DNA from: an uncultured Cloacibacillus sp.
GTDB lineage: Bacteria > Synergistota > Synergistia > Synergistales > Synergistaceae
Direction: 5' to 3'
Assembly (NCBI GenBank): GCA_900544635.1
Contig: UQVV01000083.1
Location: 1-7,657 of the forward strand
DNA: 7,657 nucleotides
Shown: in pieces, positions 1 through 5,275 of the stretch
How the letters are laid out: each line of letters starts with the position of its first letter
Numbering within the stretch: the first letter of the stretch is position 1
The notes under the pieces: model-generated
Database searches by the model: none
The model's input: the letters and a program-made list of their open reading frames with translations, nothing else
What the model was told of the DNA's origin: nothing
Position numbers and translations under genes: made by a program

Positions 1-1
1 G

Positions 2-322
2 GGGGCCGCGGGGCTGAAAGCCGGAGCCTCTGGCGGCGCGATGCACGAAGCCGCGGCGGCCGTATTCGCCGCCGAGGGCGTCGAGGAATTCTTCACGCAC
101 AGCCTGGGTCACAGTTTCGGCCTCGAAGTCCACGAAATCCCCGTGCTTTCGCCGCGCCGCGACGACATTCTCGCCGCGGGCGACGTCGTTACGGTAGAGC
201 CCGGGCTGTACTTCGAAGGCGAACGCGGCATGAGGCTCGAAGACGACTACATGATAACGGACCGCGGAGCGGAACTGCTGACGGCGGGGCTAGCCCAGGA
301 ACTCTTCGTCGTTTCAAAATAG
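2..322 (+). CDS. Xaa-Pro aminopeptidase (M24 family), C-terminal part
   Basis: The reading frame is open from the window edge, so this is the last 106 residues of a metallopeptidase of the M24 'pita-bread' fold; the N-terminal half lies outside. Counting from the first full codon, the dimetal-site motifs are in the expected order: HSLGHSFG (His37 aligns with the metal-ligand His), the HE of VHEIP (His44, second-shell catalytic His), VEPGLY (Glu66, ligand) and RLEDD (Glu80, ligand). The two Asp ligands should be upstream of the window. Such enzymes remove N-terminal residues that precede proline, in the cytoplasm. The ATG at 41 is internal, since homology to the family (GLKAG... preceding it) continues to the edge. 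The TAG stop at 320-322 is followed by a rubredoxin gene with its own promoter. Methionine aminopeptidase is less likely because of the SLGHSFG/VHEIP spacing and the RLEDD ending, which resemble the PepQ/YpdF/PepP group. Confidence 0.9.
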   Translation, partial: GAAGLKAGASGGAMHEAAAAVFAAEGVEEFFTHSLGHSFGLEVHEIPVLSPRRDDILAAGDVVTVEPGLYFEGERGMRLEDDYMITDRGAELLTAGLAQELFVVSK

Positions 323-330
323 TCCGCACG

Positions 331-339
331 TGTTATAAT
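331..339 (+). promoter_or_regulatory. Extended -10 promoter for rubredoxin
   Basis: The sequence TGTTATAAT is a perfect extended -10 element (TGn followed by consensus TATAAT at 334-339). It lies in the short gap after the peptidase stop. No good -35 hexamer is seen 16-18 bases upstream, which is typical of extended -10 promoters. Transcription would begin near 346 and give a leader of roughly 48 bases before the rubredoxin ATG. Confidence 0.7.
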
Positions 340-393
340 GGCCTCGTGGAGTTTCGCATCACAAACGAAACAACGAAAAGGAGAGAAGTTCCC

Positions 394-552
394 ATGAAGA
401 AATACGTCTGCACAGTATGCGGTTACGTCTACGACCCCGAGATAGGCGACCCCGATTCCGGCATCGCCGCCGGCACTGCCTTTGAAGACATCCCCGACGG
501 ATGGGTCTGCCCCGTCTGCGGAGTCGGCAAGGAAATGTTCGAAGCGCAGTAA
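394..552 (+). CDS. Rubredoxin
   Basis: A 52-residue protein of normal rubredoxin length, with the two CxxC knuckles that bind a single Fe: Cys6-Thr-Val-Cys9-Gly-Tyr and Cys39-Pro-Val-Cys42-Gly. The conserved core is intact ([14 protein letters not shown], then [17 protein letters not shown]). It is a cytoplasmic one-electron carrier that in anaerobes feeds oxygen- and superoxide-detoxifying enzymes such as rubrerythrin, superoxide reductase or flavodiiron protein; none of these is in the window. The start at 394 is chosen because AAAGGAGA (377-384) sits about nine bases upstream and the protein then begins MKKYVC as in the family. A longer frame starting from GTG at 346 would add 16 residues of non-rubredoxin sequence and consume the ribosome binding site. 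It has its own promoter upstream and terminator downstream, so it is probably monocistronic. Confidence 0.96.
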   Translation: MKKYVCTVCGYVYDPEIGDPDSGIAAGTAFEDIPDGWVCPVCGVGKEMFEAQ

Positions 553-573
553 GCGAGAGAAAACAAAAAAACG

Positions 574-599
574 TCCCGCCCACAAGGGCGGGATTTTTT
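574..599. terminator. Bidirectional intrinsic terminator between rubredoxin and hepT
   Basis: An 8-bp GC-rich stem (TCCCGCCC at 574-581, GGGCGGGA at 586-593) with an ACAA loop is followed by six T residues at 594-599. It is preceded by an A tract (565-571), so it works on both strands. It separates the convergent rubredoxin (+) and hepT (-) transcripts. Confidence 0.9.
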
Positions 600-604
600 G
601 TGCG

Positions 605-937
605 TTAGAGTTCTTCTAAAATTTTTTGAAGCTCGCGGCGCAGCGGTTCGAGGTCTTCTGTAATTATCGTCCATATCAAGTTCATGTTGACGCCGTCGTA
701 GTCATGGACGATGCGGTTGCGCAGTCCGTAGAGGCTGCGCCACGGTATTTCCGCGTGAGCGAGCGTAAAATCATCGTCAAGCTGATTCGCGAGCTCGCCT
801 ATCTGGCTGAGGTTGAAGACGCACGCCTCGGTCAGCATAGAATCGGCTGCAAATTTTTCATAGCTCATACCGTGACAGTATGCAAGTATCTTATCGGCGT
901 GACGGATTATTTTCTCCGTGATTGTCTTATTTCGCAT
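605..937 (-). CDS. hepT: HepT-like HEPN RNase toxin (DUF86)
   Basis: A 110-residue all-alpha HEPN protein. The catalytic RNase motif R-x4-H-x-Y is visible as Arg73 (RNRIVHDY), His78 and Tyr80, and the upstream helix has the family's NLSQIGELAN stretch (42-51). HepT toxins cleave RNA, while the partner MntA nucleotidyltransferase neutralises them by AMPylating the motif Tyr; Tyr80 is the equivalent residue here. The gene overlaps the upstream mntA by 11 bases (927-937), which implies translational coupling with antitoxin made first. The coding region has about 51% GC by hand count over 601-900, well below the neighbouring metabolic genes, which suggests horizontal acquisition. It ends just before the bidirectional terminator shared with rubredoxin. 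The residues needed for activity are intact, so nothing marks it as a decayed copy. Confidence 0.92.
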   Translation of the reverse strand: MRNKTITEKIIRHADKILAYCHGMSYEKFAADSMLTEACVFNLSQIGELANQLDDDFTLAHAEIPWRSLYGLRNRIVHDYDGVNMNLIWTIITEDLEPLRRELQKILEEL

Positions 938-1226
938 AGATGACGATGCCCGTGTCTCTTATCTCGCGCTCGACCGCAGAACGCGGCGTCACGTCCGCGG
1001 CGTCGAGGACGTCTGTCCTCACTCCGGCGGCGCGCTCTATGTCGTAGAGGAAGCCGGTGAATTTCAGCCCGCGCAGGCCGCTGTCGACGAAGAGGTCGAC
1101 GTCGCTCTTCGCTGTGGCCGTCCCCTTCGCGTAAGAGCCGAAGAGCACGGCGCGGCGCACGCCGTACTTCTCAAAGACCGGCGTCAGACGTCCGCGTATC
1201 TGCTCTATCGACAATTTTTCAGCCAT
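927..1226 (-). CDS. mntA: MntA-like minimal nucleotidyltransferase antitoxin
   Basis: A 99-residue minimal nucleotidyltransferase of the DNA polymerase beta superfamily. The active-site signature is complete: FGSYAKG (Gly30-Ser31), then Asp42-x-Asp44 (SDVDLFVD), and a third carboxylate candidate in TDVLD (Asp72). MntA enzymes use ATP to AMPylate the HEPN partner and so act as enzymatic antitoxins in the cytoplasm. An alternative ATG four codons upstream at 1238 is possible, but there the AAAAAGGAG sequence directly abuts the ATG with no spacer. From 1226 the spacer is 12 bases, long but usable, so 1226 is preferred. It is followed by hepT with an 11-base overlap in the usual antitoxin-toxin arrangement. 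A dedicated -10 (TATAAT, 1253-1258) lies upstream, although read-through from the HD gene 45-57 bases upstream is also possible. Confidence 0.92.
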   Translation of the reverse strand: MAEKLSIEQIRGRLTPVFEKYGVRRAVLFGSYAKGTATAKSDVDLFVDSGLRGLKFTGFLYDIERAAGVRTDVLDAADVTPRSAVEREIRDTGIVIYAK

Positions 1227-1238
1227 CGCCGCGCTCAT

Positions 1239-1247
1239 CTCCTTTTT
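1239..1247 (-). promoter_or_regulatory. Ribosome binding site deciding the mntA start
   Basis: On the minus strand this reads AAAAAGGAG. It is immediately adjacent to the ATG at 1238 (zero spacing) and 12 bases from the ATG at 1226. The zero spacing argues against the first ATG and favours the second. Confidence 0.6.
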
Positions 1248-1252
1248 ACAAA

Positions 1253-1258
1253 ATTATA
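1253..1258 (-). promoter_or_regulatory. -10 element upstream of mntA-hepT
   Basis: A perfect TATAAT on the minus strand lies in an AT-rich island between the HD gene stop and the mntA start. No TTGACA-like -35 box is seen at 16-18 bases, where the sequence is GC-rich. It would give a leader of only about 20 bases. It may make the toxin-antitoxin pair independent of the HD gene. Confidence 0.5.
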
Positions 1259-1282
1259 TAACCTGCCGCAGCTCCGCGCCGC

Positions 1283-2041
1283 TCAGATTTTTTCAATCTT
1301 CTCCATGAGCATGCCGACCACGTCGCCTATGCCGTATTCCTTCAAGTCTTCGGCGATTCTGTCGAAGATGCCCTCGGCGCGCAGCGTCGCGGCGGAGACG
1401 GGGAAGTTGAGGTCGAGCCCCCACGTGAGCTGGATGAGGCGGTAGTCCTGGAGCGAGCGCGCGTTTTTGTATGAGCCGCGGCCCGTCGCGCGCACCTCTT
1501 CGACGAGCGCGGGCGTGAGGCCCGTGACTCTCTTGTGGCGCGGCAGCATGTCGTATATCGTGCCGTTGTCGATGCGGCTCTGCACCATGCGGAATACGTC
1601 TATCTTGTCGGCGTCGCGCGCGAGCGCGCACCAGCGGTACTGCGCGAGCTGTGTCGACGGCGGTATCTCTATCTTGTTGTGGTGTCTCACCGCGGCGAGC
1701 AGCTTTTCTTTGTCGCCCTCCTCTATTCCGTCCCATTCGAACCCGCGCGCCAAGATTTCCGCGCCGCGTTCGCCGTGGTCGAAGCTCGCGGCGTCGGCGA
1801 AGGTCTTGTAGTCGCGGTACTGTTCGAAGCGCGCCGTGTCGTGCAGCAGCCCTATCGCGTGGGCGAGCCACGCGTCGTGCTCCTCGTTCCATTCGAGCGA
1901 CTCCGCTATCGCGCAGGCGATGGCGCAGACGCGCCGGCTGTGCTTCCGCTTCAGCTCCTGCATATTTTCAAGCGCGCCGCCGACGCGGAAGGAGTCGACG
2001 TAGCGCGCGAACCATTGTTCCGTCTTTTCTGTCGAATACAT
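1283..2041 (-). CDS. HD-domain metal-dependent phosphohydrolase
   Basis: A 252-residue protein with an HD-superfamily core. Metal-site residues occur in order: His34 (RKHSRRV), the His67-Asp68 doublet (LLHDTARFE), His89 (FDHGERGAEIL), His120/His121 (VRHHNK) and Asp145 (RDADKIDVFR). The H-HD-H-H-D pattern suggests a two-metal site. The C-terminal third (about 170-252) is helical and lacks a recognisable second domain. There is no signal peptide or membrane segment, so it is cytoplasmic. HD proteins of this layout hydrolyse nucleotides or other phosphoesters; the substrate cannot be read from the sequence. GGAGG at 2049-2053 (minus strand) is seven bases from the ATG. It lies between crp and mntA on the same strand, but a TATAAT (2064-2069) precedes it, so it is probably transcribed separately from crp. 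A role linked to the toxin-antitoxin genes is possible but unsupported. Confidence 0.88.
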   Translation of the reverse strand: MYSTEKTEQWFARYVDSFRVGGALENMQELKRKHSRRVCAIACAIAESLEWNEEHDAWLAHAIGLLHDTARFEQYRDYKTFADAASFDHGERGAEILARGFEWDGIEEGDKEKLLAAVRHHNKIEIPPSTQLAQYRWCALARDADKIDVFRMVQSRIDNGTIYDMLPRHKRVTGLTPALVEEVRATGRGSYKNARSLQDYRLIQLTWGLDLNFPVSAATLRAEGIFDRIAEDLKEYGIGDVVGMLMEKIEKI

Positions 2042-2063
2042 AGCCTTACCTCCGTCCGCTGAA

Positions 2064-2069
2064 ATTATA
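2064..2069 (-). promoter_or_regulatory. -10 element upstream of the HD-domain gene
   Basis: A perfect TATAAT on the minus strand in the 43-base gap between the crp stop and the HD gene start. The expected -35 region falls inside the end of crp, is GC-rich and shows no clear TTGACA. The leader would be about 15-20 bases, carrying the GGAGG ribosome binding site. Confidence 0.5.
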
Positions 2070-2084
2070 CAACGGCGCGAAGCT

Positions 2085-2765
2085 TTACTCGCCGCCGCCC
2101 GTTCCAGGCGCGAGCGTGAATTTGTTCTTGCGGTAGTCGAGCAGACCTTCGCCGCGCAGCTTCGAGAGCTCGCCCGAGAGCGCGCTGCGGTCCACCGAGA
2201 GGTAGTCCGCGAGCTGCTGGCGGTTGAAGGGTATCTCGAATTCGCGCGCGCCGCGGCGCAGCGACTCGGCCGATAAATATGCGAGAAGCTTCTGCCGCGT
2301 CGAGCGCTGCGTCATGTAGGTGAGCTTTTCGCTGAATTGCAGATTTTTCTCCGCGAGCACGGCGAGCAGGTTGCGCATGAGACGCGCGTGGAAGGCGCAG
2401 GCCGAGCCGCATACGGTGAGGACGCGGCTCACGTCCATGAACATCACCTCGCTGCGCCCCGCCGCCGCGGCGCTGACGCCGAGCGGCGCGCCGGGGACGC
2501 AGGCGTAGCTTTCGGCGAATATCTCGCCTGGCTGCGCCTCCGCGATGATGTTGCGGTTGCCGAGAAAATCTTCCTTGATTATGTGGACTGCGCCGGCGAG
2601 CACGAGGCCGATGGAGCTCGAGCGCTCTCCGGCGCGCAGGATGAATTCGTTCTTCGCGTACTCGCGCGAGGAGACGGAGAGGCATGCGAGCATCGCCTCG
2701 ATTTCGCCGTCGTCTATGTCGCGGAAGAGCCGCGAGCTTTTTATCACGTCGAGATATTTTCTCAT
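2085..2765 (-). CDS. Crp/Fnr-family transcriptional regulator, probable regulator of fdx-hcp
   Basis: A 226-residue regulator of typical Crp/Fnr length. Residues about 1-115 form the cyclic-nucleotide-binding-like beta-barrel (AGERSSSIGLVLAGAVHI, QPGEIFAES). A long dimerisation helix follows (about 120-150), and the C-terminal winged helix spans about 155-220, with helix-turn-helix QQLADYLSVDRSALSGELSKL (about 183-203). It lacks the N-terminal Cys cluster of oxygen-sensing Fnr and has no obvious cAMP-phosphate-binding R-S pair. Cys119 and Cys123 flank the start of the dimer helix (VCGSACAFH), an arrangement I recall in Crp-like proteins of anaerobes. It is divergent from the ferredoxin-hcp operon, the place where HcpR-type regulators of nitrosative stress are commonly found, so control of that operon is likely. 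Function as HcpR itself is inference. The ribosome binding site is weak (GGCGGA, about seven bases upstream). Confidence 0.9.
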   Translation of the reverse strand: MRKYLDVIKSSRLFRDIDDGEIEAMLACLSVSSREYAKNEFILRAGERSSSIGLVLAGAVHIIKEDFLGNRNIIAEAQPGEIFAESYACVPGAPLGVSAAAAGRSEVMFMDVSRVLTVCGSACAFHARLMRNLLAVLAEKNLQFSEKLTYMTQRSTRQKLLAYLSAESLRRGAREFEIPFNRQQLADYLSVDRSALSGELSKLRGEGLLDYRKNKFTLAPGTGGGE

Positions 2766-2783
2766 CTTTATCCGCCGTCCGTT

Positions 2784-2798
2784 GTATTTGCGACATAC
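2784..2798. promoter_or_regulatory. Candidate operator: imperfect inverted repeat between crp and fdx
   Basis: GTATTTGCGACATAC has perfect 4-bp arms (GTAT/ATAC) and one further matched pair (T2789/A2793) inside. It overlaps the predicted -35 of the fdx-hcp promoter and lies just downstream of the predicted crp start site. A regulator bound here could repress crp and modulate fdx-hcp. The short arms make this tentative. Confidence 0.35.
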
Positions 2799-2819
2799 TT
2801 TCCCGGTCCATTGTATTAT
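2790..2819 (+). promoter_or_regulatory. Predicted fdx-hcp promoter
   Basis: A -35-like GCGACA (2790-2795, matching the GACA half of TTGACA) and a -10 TATTAT (2814-2819) are separated by 18 bases. The start would be near 2826, giving a leader that includes the 14-codon ORF at 2848. The weak -35 fits a promoter that needs an activator. Confidence 0.45.
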
Positions 2820-2838
2820 GCTTAACCCGTTGAATCAA
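2810..2838 (-). promoter_or_regulatory. Predicted crp promoter, overlapping the fdx-hcp promoter
   Basis: Read on the minus strand, TTGATT (2833-2838) and TACAAT (2810-2815) are separated by exactly 17 bases. The start would fall near 2803. Its -10 shares bases 2814-2815 with the -10 of the divergent fdx-hcp promoter, so the two polymerases should exclude each other. Confidence 0.5.
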
Positions 2839-2847
2839 GGAAGAGCG

Positions 2848-2892
2848 ATGAAAACGACAAAAGCGGCGCGGAACGCCGCGGGGGAGGAATAA
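2848..2892 (+). CDS. Short leader ORF upstream of the ferredoxin
   Basis: A 14-codon ORF (MKTTKAARNAAGEE) with a good ribosome binding site (AAGGA at 2837-2841, six bases before the ATG). Its TAA stop ends three bases before the TTG start of the ferredoxin and is in the same frame, so only one stop codon prevents continuous reading. The ferredoxin's own ribosome binding site (GGGGAGG, 2881-2887) lies inside the last codons of this ORF. A stem (GCGGCG 2863-2868, CGCCGC 2874-2879, 5-base loop) sits just ahead of that site. Ribosomes translating the leader could open the stem and reinitiate on the TTG. The peptide itself resembles no known product; it may be only a coupling device or chance. Confidence 0.4.
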   Translation: MKTTKAARNAAGEE

Positions 2893-2895
2893 GCT

Positions 2896-3603
2896 TTGAA
2901 AAGAAGGATAATTCAGATAGACGAAGAAAAATGCAACGGCTGCGGCGCGTGCGCGAACGCCTGCCACGAGGGAGCCATCGCAATGGTGGACGGCAAGGCG
3001 CGGCTTATGCGCGACGACTACTGCGACGGCCTCGGCGACTGCCTGCCGGCCTGCCCGACGGGGGCGATAAGCTTCGTCGAGCGCGAGGCCGCGCCCTACG
3101 ACAAGGCGGCGGCGGAGGCGAACGTCGCGGCGAAGCGCGCCGCGGAGGGGAAGCTGCCGTGCGGATGCCCCGGCACATACTCGCGCGAGCTTAAGCGCGA
3201 AGCCGCGGAAGTTTCCGCGCCGCGCGGGAGCGCCGTCGCGTCGCGCCTGTCGCAGTGGCCCGTGCAGATAAAGCTCGCGCCGGTGCGCGCGCCGTACTTC
3301 GACGGGGCGAAGCTGCTCGTCGCGGCGGACTGTACCGCCTTCGCGCGCGCCGATTTCCACGAGCGCTTCATCAAAGGCCGCGTGACGCTCGTCGGCTGCC
3401 CGAAGCTCGACGGCGTGGACTACGCGGAGAAGCTGACGGAGATAATCAGGAACAACGACATAAAGGACGTGACCGTCGTGCGCATGGAGGTACCGTGCTG
3501 CGGCGGCATAGAGGACGCGGTGAAGCGCGCGCTCGTGAGCAGCGGCAAGTTCCTGCCGTGGCAGGTCGTCACCGTGGCGGTCGACGGGGAAATTCTGGAC
3601 TAG
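2896..3603 (+). CDS. Ferredoxin-like 4Fe-4S protein associated with hcp
   Basis: A 235-residue protein whose first 60 residues form a bacterial dicluster ferredoxin fold. Cluster motif one is complete (Cys13, Cys16, Cys19, Cys23: CNGCGACANAC). Motif two reads CDGLGDCLPACP, with Cys43, Cys49 and Cys53 but Leu46 where the second Cys is expected, so one cluster has only three Cys ligands in canonical pairing. A linker follows, then a further domain with CGCPG (Cys89, Cys91), DC (Cys146), GCP (Cys168) and PCCGG (Cys201-Cys202). It is cytoplasmic with no membrane segments. It lies 34 bases upstream of hcp in one operon, and the likely role is to pass electrons to Hcp in place of the Hcr flavoprotein of enterobacteria (inference). 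The start is TTG, chosen from GGGGAGG eight bases upstream and the family-like opening MKRRIIQIDEEKCNGC; no nearby ATG in frame lacks a stop in between. Confidence 0.88.
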   Translation: MKRRIIQIDEEKCNGCGACANACHEGAIAMVDGKARLMRDDYCDGLGDCLPACPTGAISFVEREAAPYDKAAAEANVAAKRAAEGKLPCGCPGTYSRELKREAAEVSAPRGSAVASRLSQWPVQIKLAPVRAPYFDGAKLLVAADCTAFARADFHERFIKGRVTLVGCPKLDGVDYAEKLTEIIRNNDIKDVTVVRMEVPCCGGIEDAVKRALVSSGKFLPWQVVTVAVDGEILD

Positions 3604-3637
3604 GCGCGAGAGCGCGGAACAACGGAGGAGTTATATC

Positions 3638-5197
3638 ATGGAAAGAAAAATGTTTTGTTTTCAGTGCGAGCAGACGGCGGGATGCCGCGGCTGCATGGGC
3701 AATATGGGAGTATGCGGGAAGCCCGCGGATACCGCGGAGCTTCAGGACGGGCTGACGGGCGAGCTGATTTCGTTCGCCTGCGCCGCGGGCGGCAAAGCGC
3801 CGGAGTGCGGCGCGCGGCTGATGCTCGAAGGGCTCTTCACGACGGTGACGAACGTGAACTTCAACAGCGCGACCGTCGCGGAGCTCGCATCTCGCGTGCG
3901 CGAGGCGCGTAAAAAGCTCGGAGACGATGCGCCGGCATACGACGTAAGGAAAATCTGGGAGGCGGACGAGGACATACGCTCGCTCAAGTCGCTGATACTC
4001 TTCGGCCTGCGCGGCATGGCGGCCTACGCGTATCACGCCGCGGTGCTCGGCTACCGCGACGCTGAGGTGGACGGCTTCTTCTTCGAAGCTCTCGCGGCGC
4101 TCGCGAAGTTCGACACGATGGACGAGCTTCTGCCGCTCGTCCTAAAGACCGGCGAGGTCAACCTGCGCTGCATGGAGCTGCTCGACCGCGCGAACACCGA
4201 GAGCTTCGGCACGCCGCAGCCGACGCGCGTCAGCTTCACAGTAGAGCCGGGGCCCTTCATCGTCGTGACGGGCCACGACCTGCGCGACCTCAAGCTGCTG
4301 CTAGAACAGACGGCGGGGCGCGGCGTCAACGTCTACACGCACGGCGAGATGCTCCCCGCGCACGCCTACCCGGAGCTGAAAAAATATCCTCACCTCAAGG
4401 GCAACTTCGGCACTGCGTGGCAGAACCAGCAGAAGGAGTTCGACGCAATCCCCGCGCCCATACTCTTCACGACGAACTGCCTGATGCCGCCCAAGCCTTC
4501 ATACGCGGACCGCGTCTTCACGACGGAGGTAGTGTCGTTCCCCGGCGCGGCGCACATCGGCGAGGACAAGGATTTCACGCCGGTAATCGAAAAGGCGCTC
4601 GAGCTCGGCGGCTGGCCGGAGAGACGCAGATTTACCGGAATCAACGGCGGCATGGCGGCGACGACAGGTTTCGGCCACGGCGCGGTGCTCGCGGAGGCCG
4701 GACGGATAGTCGAGGCTGTCAAGAGCGGCGCGATACGCCACTTCTTCCTCGTCGGCGGCTGCGACGGCGCGAAGACGGGACGCAACTACTACACCGACTT
4801 CGTGAAGCTGACGCCCGCGGACACGATTGTGCTGACGCTCGCCTGCGGCAAGTACCGCTTCAACGACATCGACCTCGGCGAGGCTGGCGGCTTCCCGCGC
4901 ATAATGGACATGGGGCAGTGCAACGACGCTTACAGTGCGATAAAGGTCGCTGTGGCGCTCGCGGACGCCTTCGGCTGCACGGTCAACGAGCTGCCGCTGT
5001 CGCTGGTGCTTTCGTGGTACGAGCAGAAGGCCGTCTGCATCCTGCTCACGCTGCTGCACCTCGGCATAAAGAACATACTGCTCGGCCCGACGCTCCCGGC
5101 CTTCGTCTCTCCGAACGTGCTGAACTTCCTCGTCGAGCATTACAACATCGCGCCCGTCACGACGCCCGAGGAAGATTTGAAAAAAATCCTGGGCTAG
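3638..5197 (+). CDS. hcp: Hybrid cluster protein (hydroxylamine / NO reductase)
   Basis: A 519-residue hybrid cluster protein, somewhat shorter than the roughly 550 of E. coli and Desulfovibrio. The N-terminal cubane motif is Cys7-x2-Cys10-x8-Cys19-x6-Cys26, with an extra Cys16, the close spacing of the class found in anaerobes rather than the Cx2Cx11Cx6C of enterobacteria. All ligands of the Fe-S-O hybrid cluster can be matched: His213 (TGHD), Glu237 (HGEM), Cys281 (TTNCLMPP), Cys375 (GGCDGAK), Cys403 (LACGKY), Cys428 (MGQCND), Glu462 and Lys464 (WYEQKA). Hcp reduces hydroxylamine in vitro, and high-affinity NO reduction to N2O is the favoured role; it acts in the cytoplasm under anoxia. GGAGGAG (3624-3630) lies seven bases before the ATG. 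It is the second gene of the operon with the ferredoxin and ends at a strong terminator. Confidence 0.97.
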   Translation: MERKMFCFQCEQTAGCRGCMGNMGVCGKPADTAELQDGLTGELISFACAAGGKAPECGARLMLEGLFTTVTNVNFNSATVAELASRVREARKKLGDDAPAYDVRKIWEADEDIRSLKSLILFGLRGMAAYAYHAAVLGYRDAEVDGFFFEALAALAKFDTMDELLPLVLKTGEVNLRCMELLDRANTESFGTPQPTRVSFTVEPGPFIVVTGHDLRDLKLLLEQTAGRGVNVYTHGEMLPAHAYPELKKYPHLKGNFGTAWQNQQKEFDAIPAPILFTTNCLMPPKPSYADRVFTTEVVSFPGAAHIGEDKDFTPVIEKALELGGWPERRRFTGINGGMAATTGFGHGAVLAEAGRIVEAVKSGAIRHFFLVGGCDGAKTGRNYYTDFVKLTPADTIVLTLACGKYRFNDIDLGEAGGFPRIMDMGQCNDAYSAIKVAVALADAFGCTVNELPLSLVLSWYEQKAVCILLTLLHLGIKNILLGPTLPAFVSPNVLNFLVEHYNIAPVTTPEEDLKKILG

Positions 5198-5217
5198 GCG
5201 CGCGGCGCAGAATTATA

Positions 5218-5254
5218 AAAAGAGGGCGGGAGCTTCGCGCTTCCGCCCTCTTTT
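5218..5254. terminator. Bidirectional intrinsic terminator after hcp
   Basis: A long stem (5218-5233 pairing with 5239-5254, including one G-T wobble and four A-T closing pairs) with the loop TTCGC and terminal T and A runs on either side. It ends the hcp transcript (+) and the convergent PNPOx-like gene (-). Confidence 0.92.
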
Positions 5255-5275
5255 CGTGCCGGCTGGAAAATTTCG

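Noticed and set aside
346..393. A 16-residue N-terminal extension of rubredoxin starting at GTG.
   Set aside because: It would put the good AAAGGAGA ribosome binding site inside the coding region, and the family begins at MKKYVC.
2065..2100. A possible terminator hairpin after crp on the minus strand.
   Set aside because: The stem needs bulges and mismatches and has no T run; the only AT stretch is better explained as the HD-gene -10.
2829..2838. TTGAATCAA as an Fnr-like half-site pair upstream of fdx.
   Set aside because: The arms are separated by a single base instead of the four of an Fnr box, and the sequence is better used as the -35 of the crp promoter.
2065..3360. A 431-codon open frame on the minus strand spanning crp and antisense to the ferredoxin.
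   Set aside because: It is Arg/Ala-rich low-complexity translation typical of a GC-rich shadow frame. It overlaps crp in another frame and lies antisense to a ferredoxin with clear Cys motifs.
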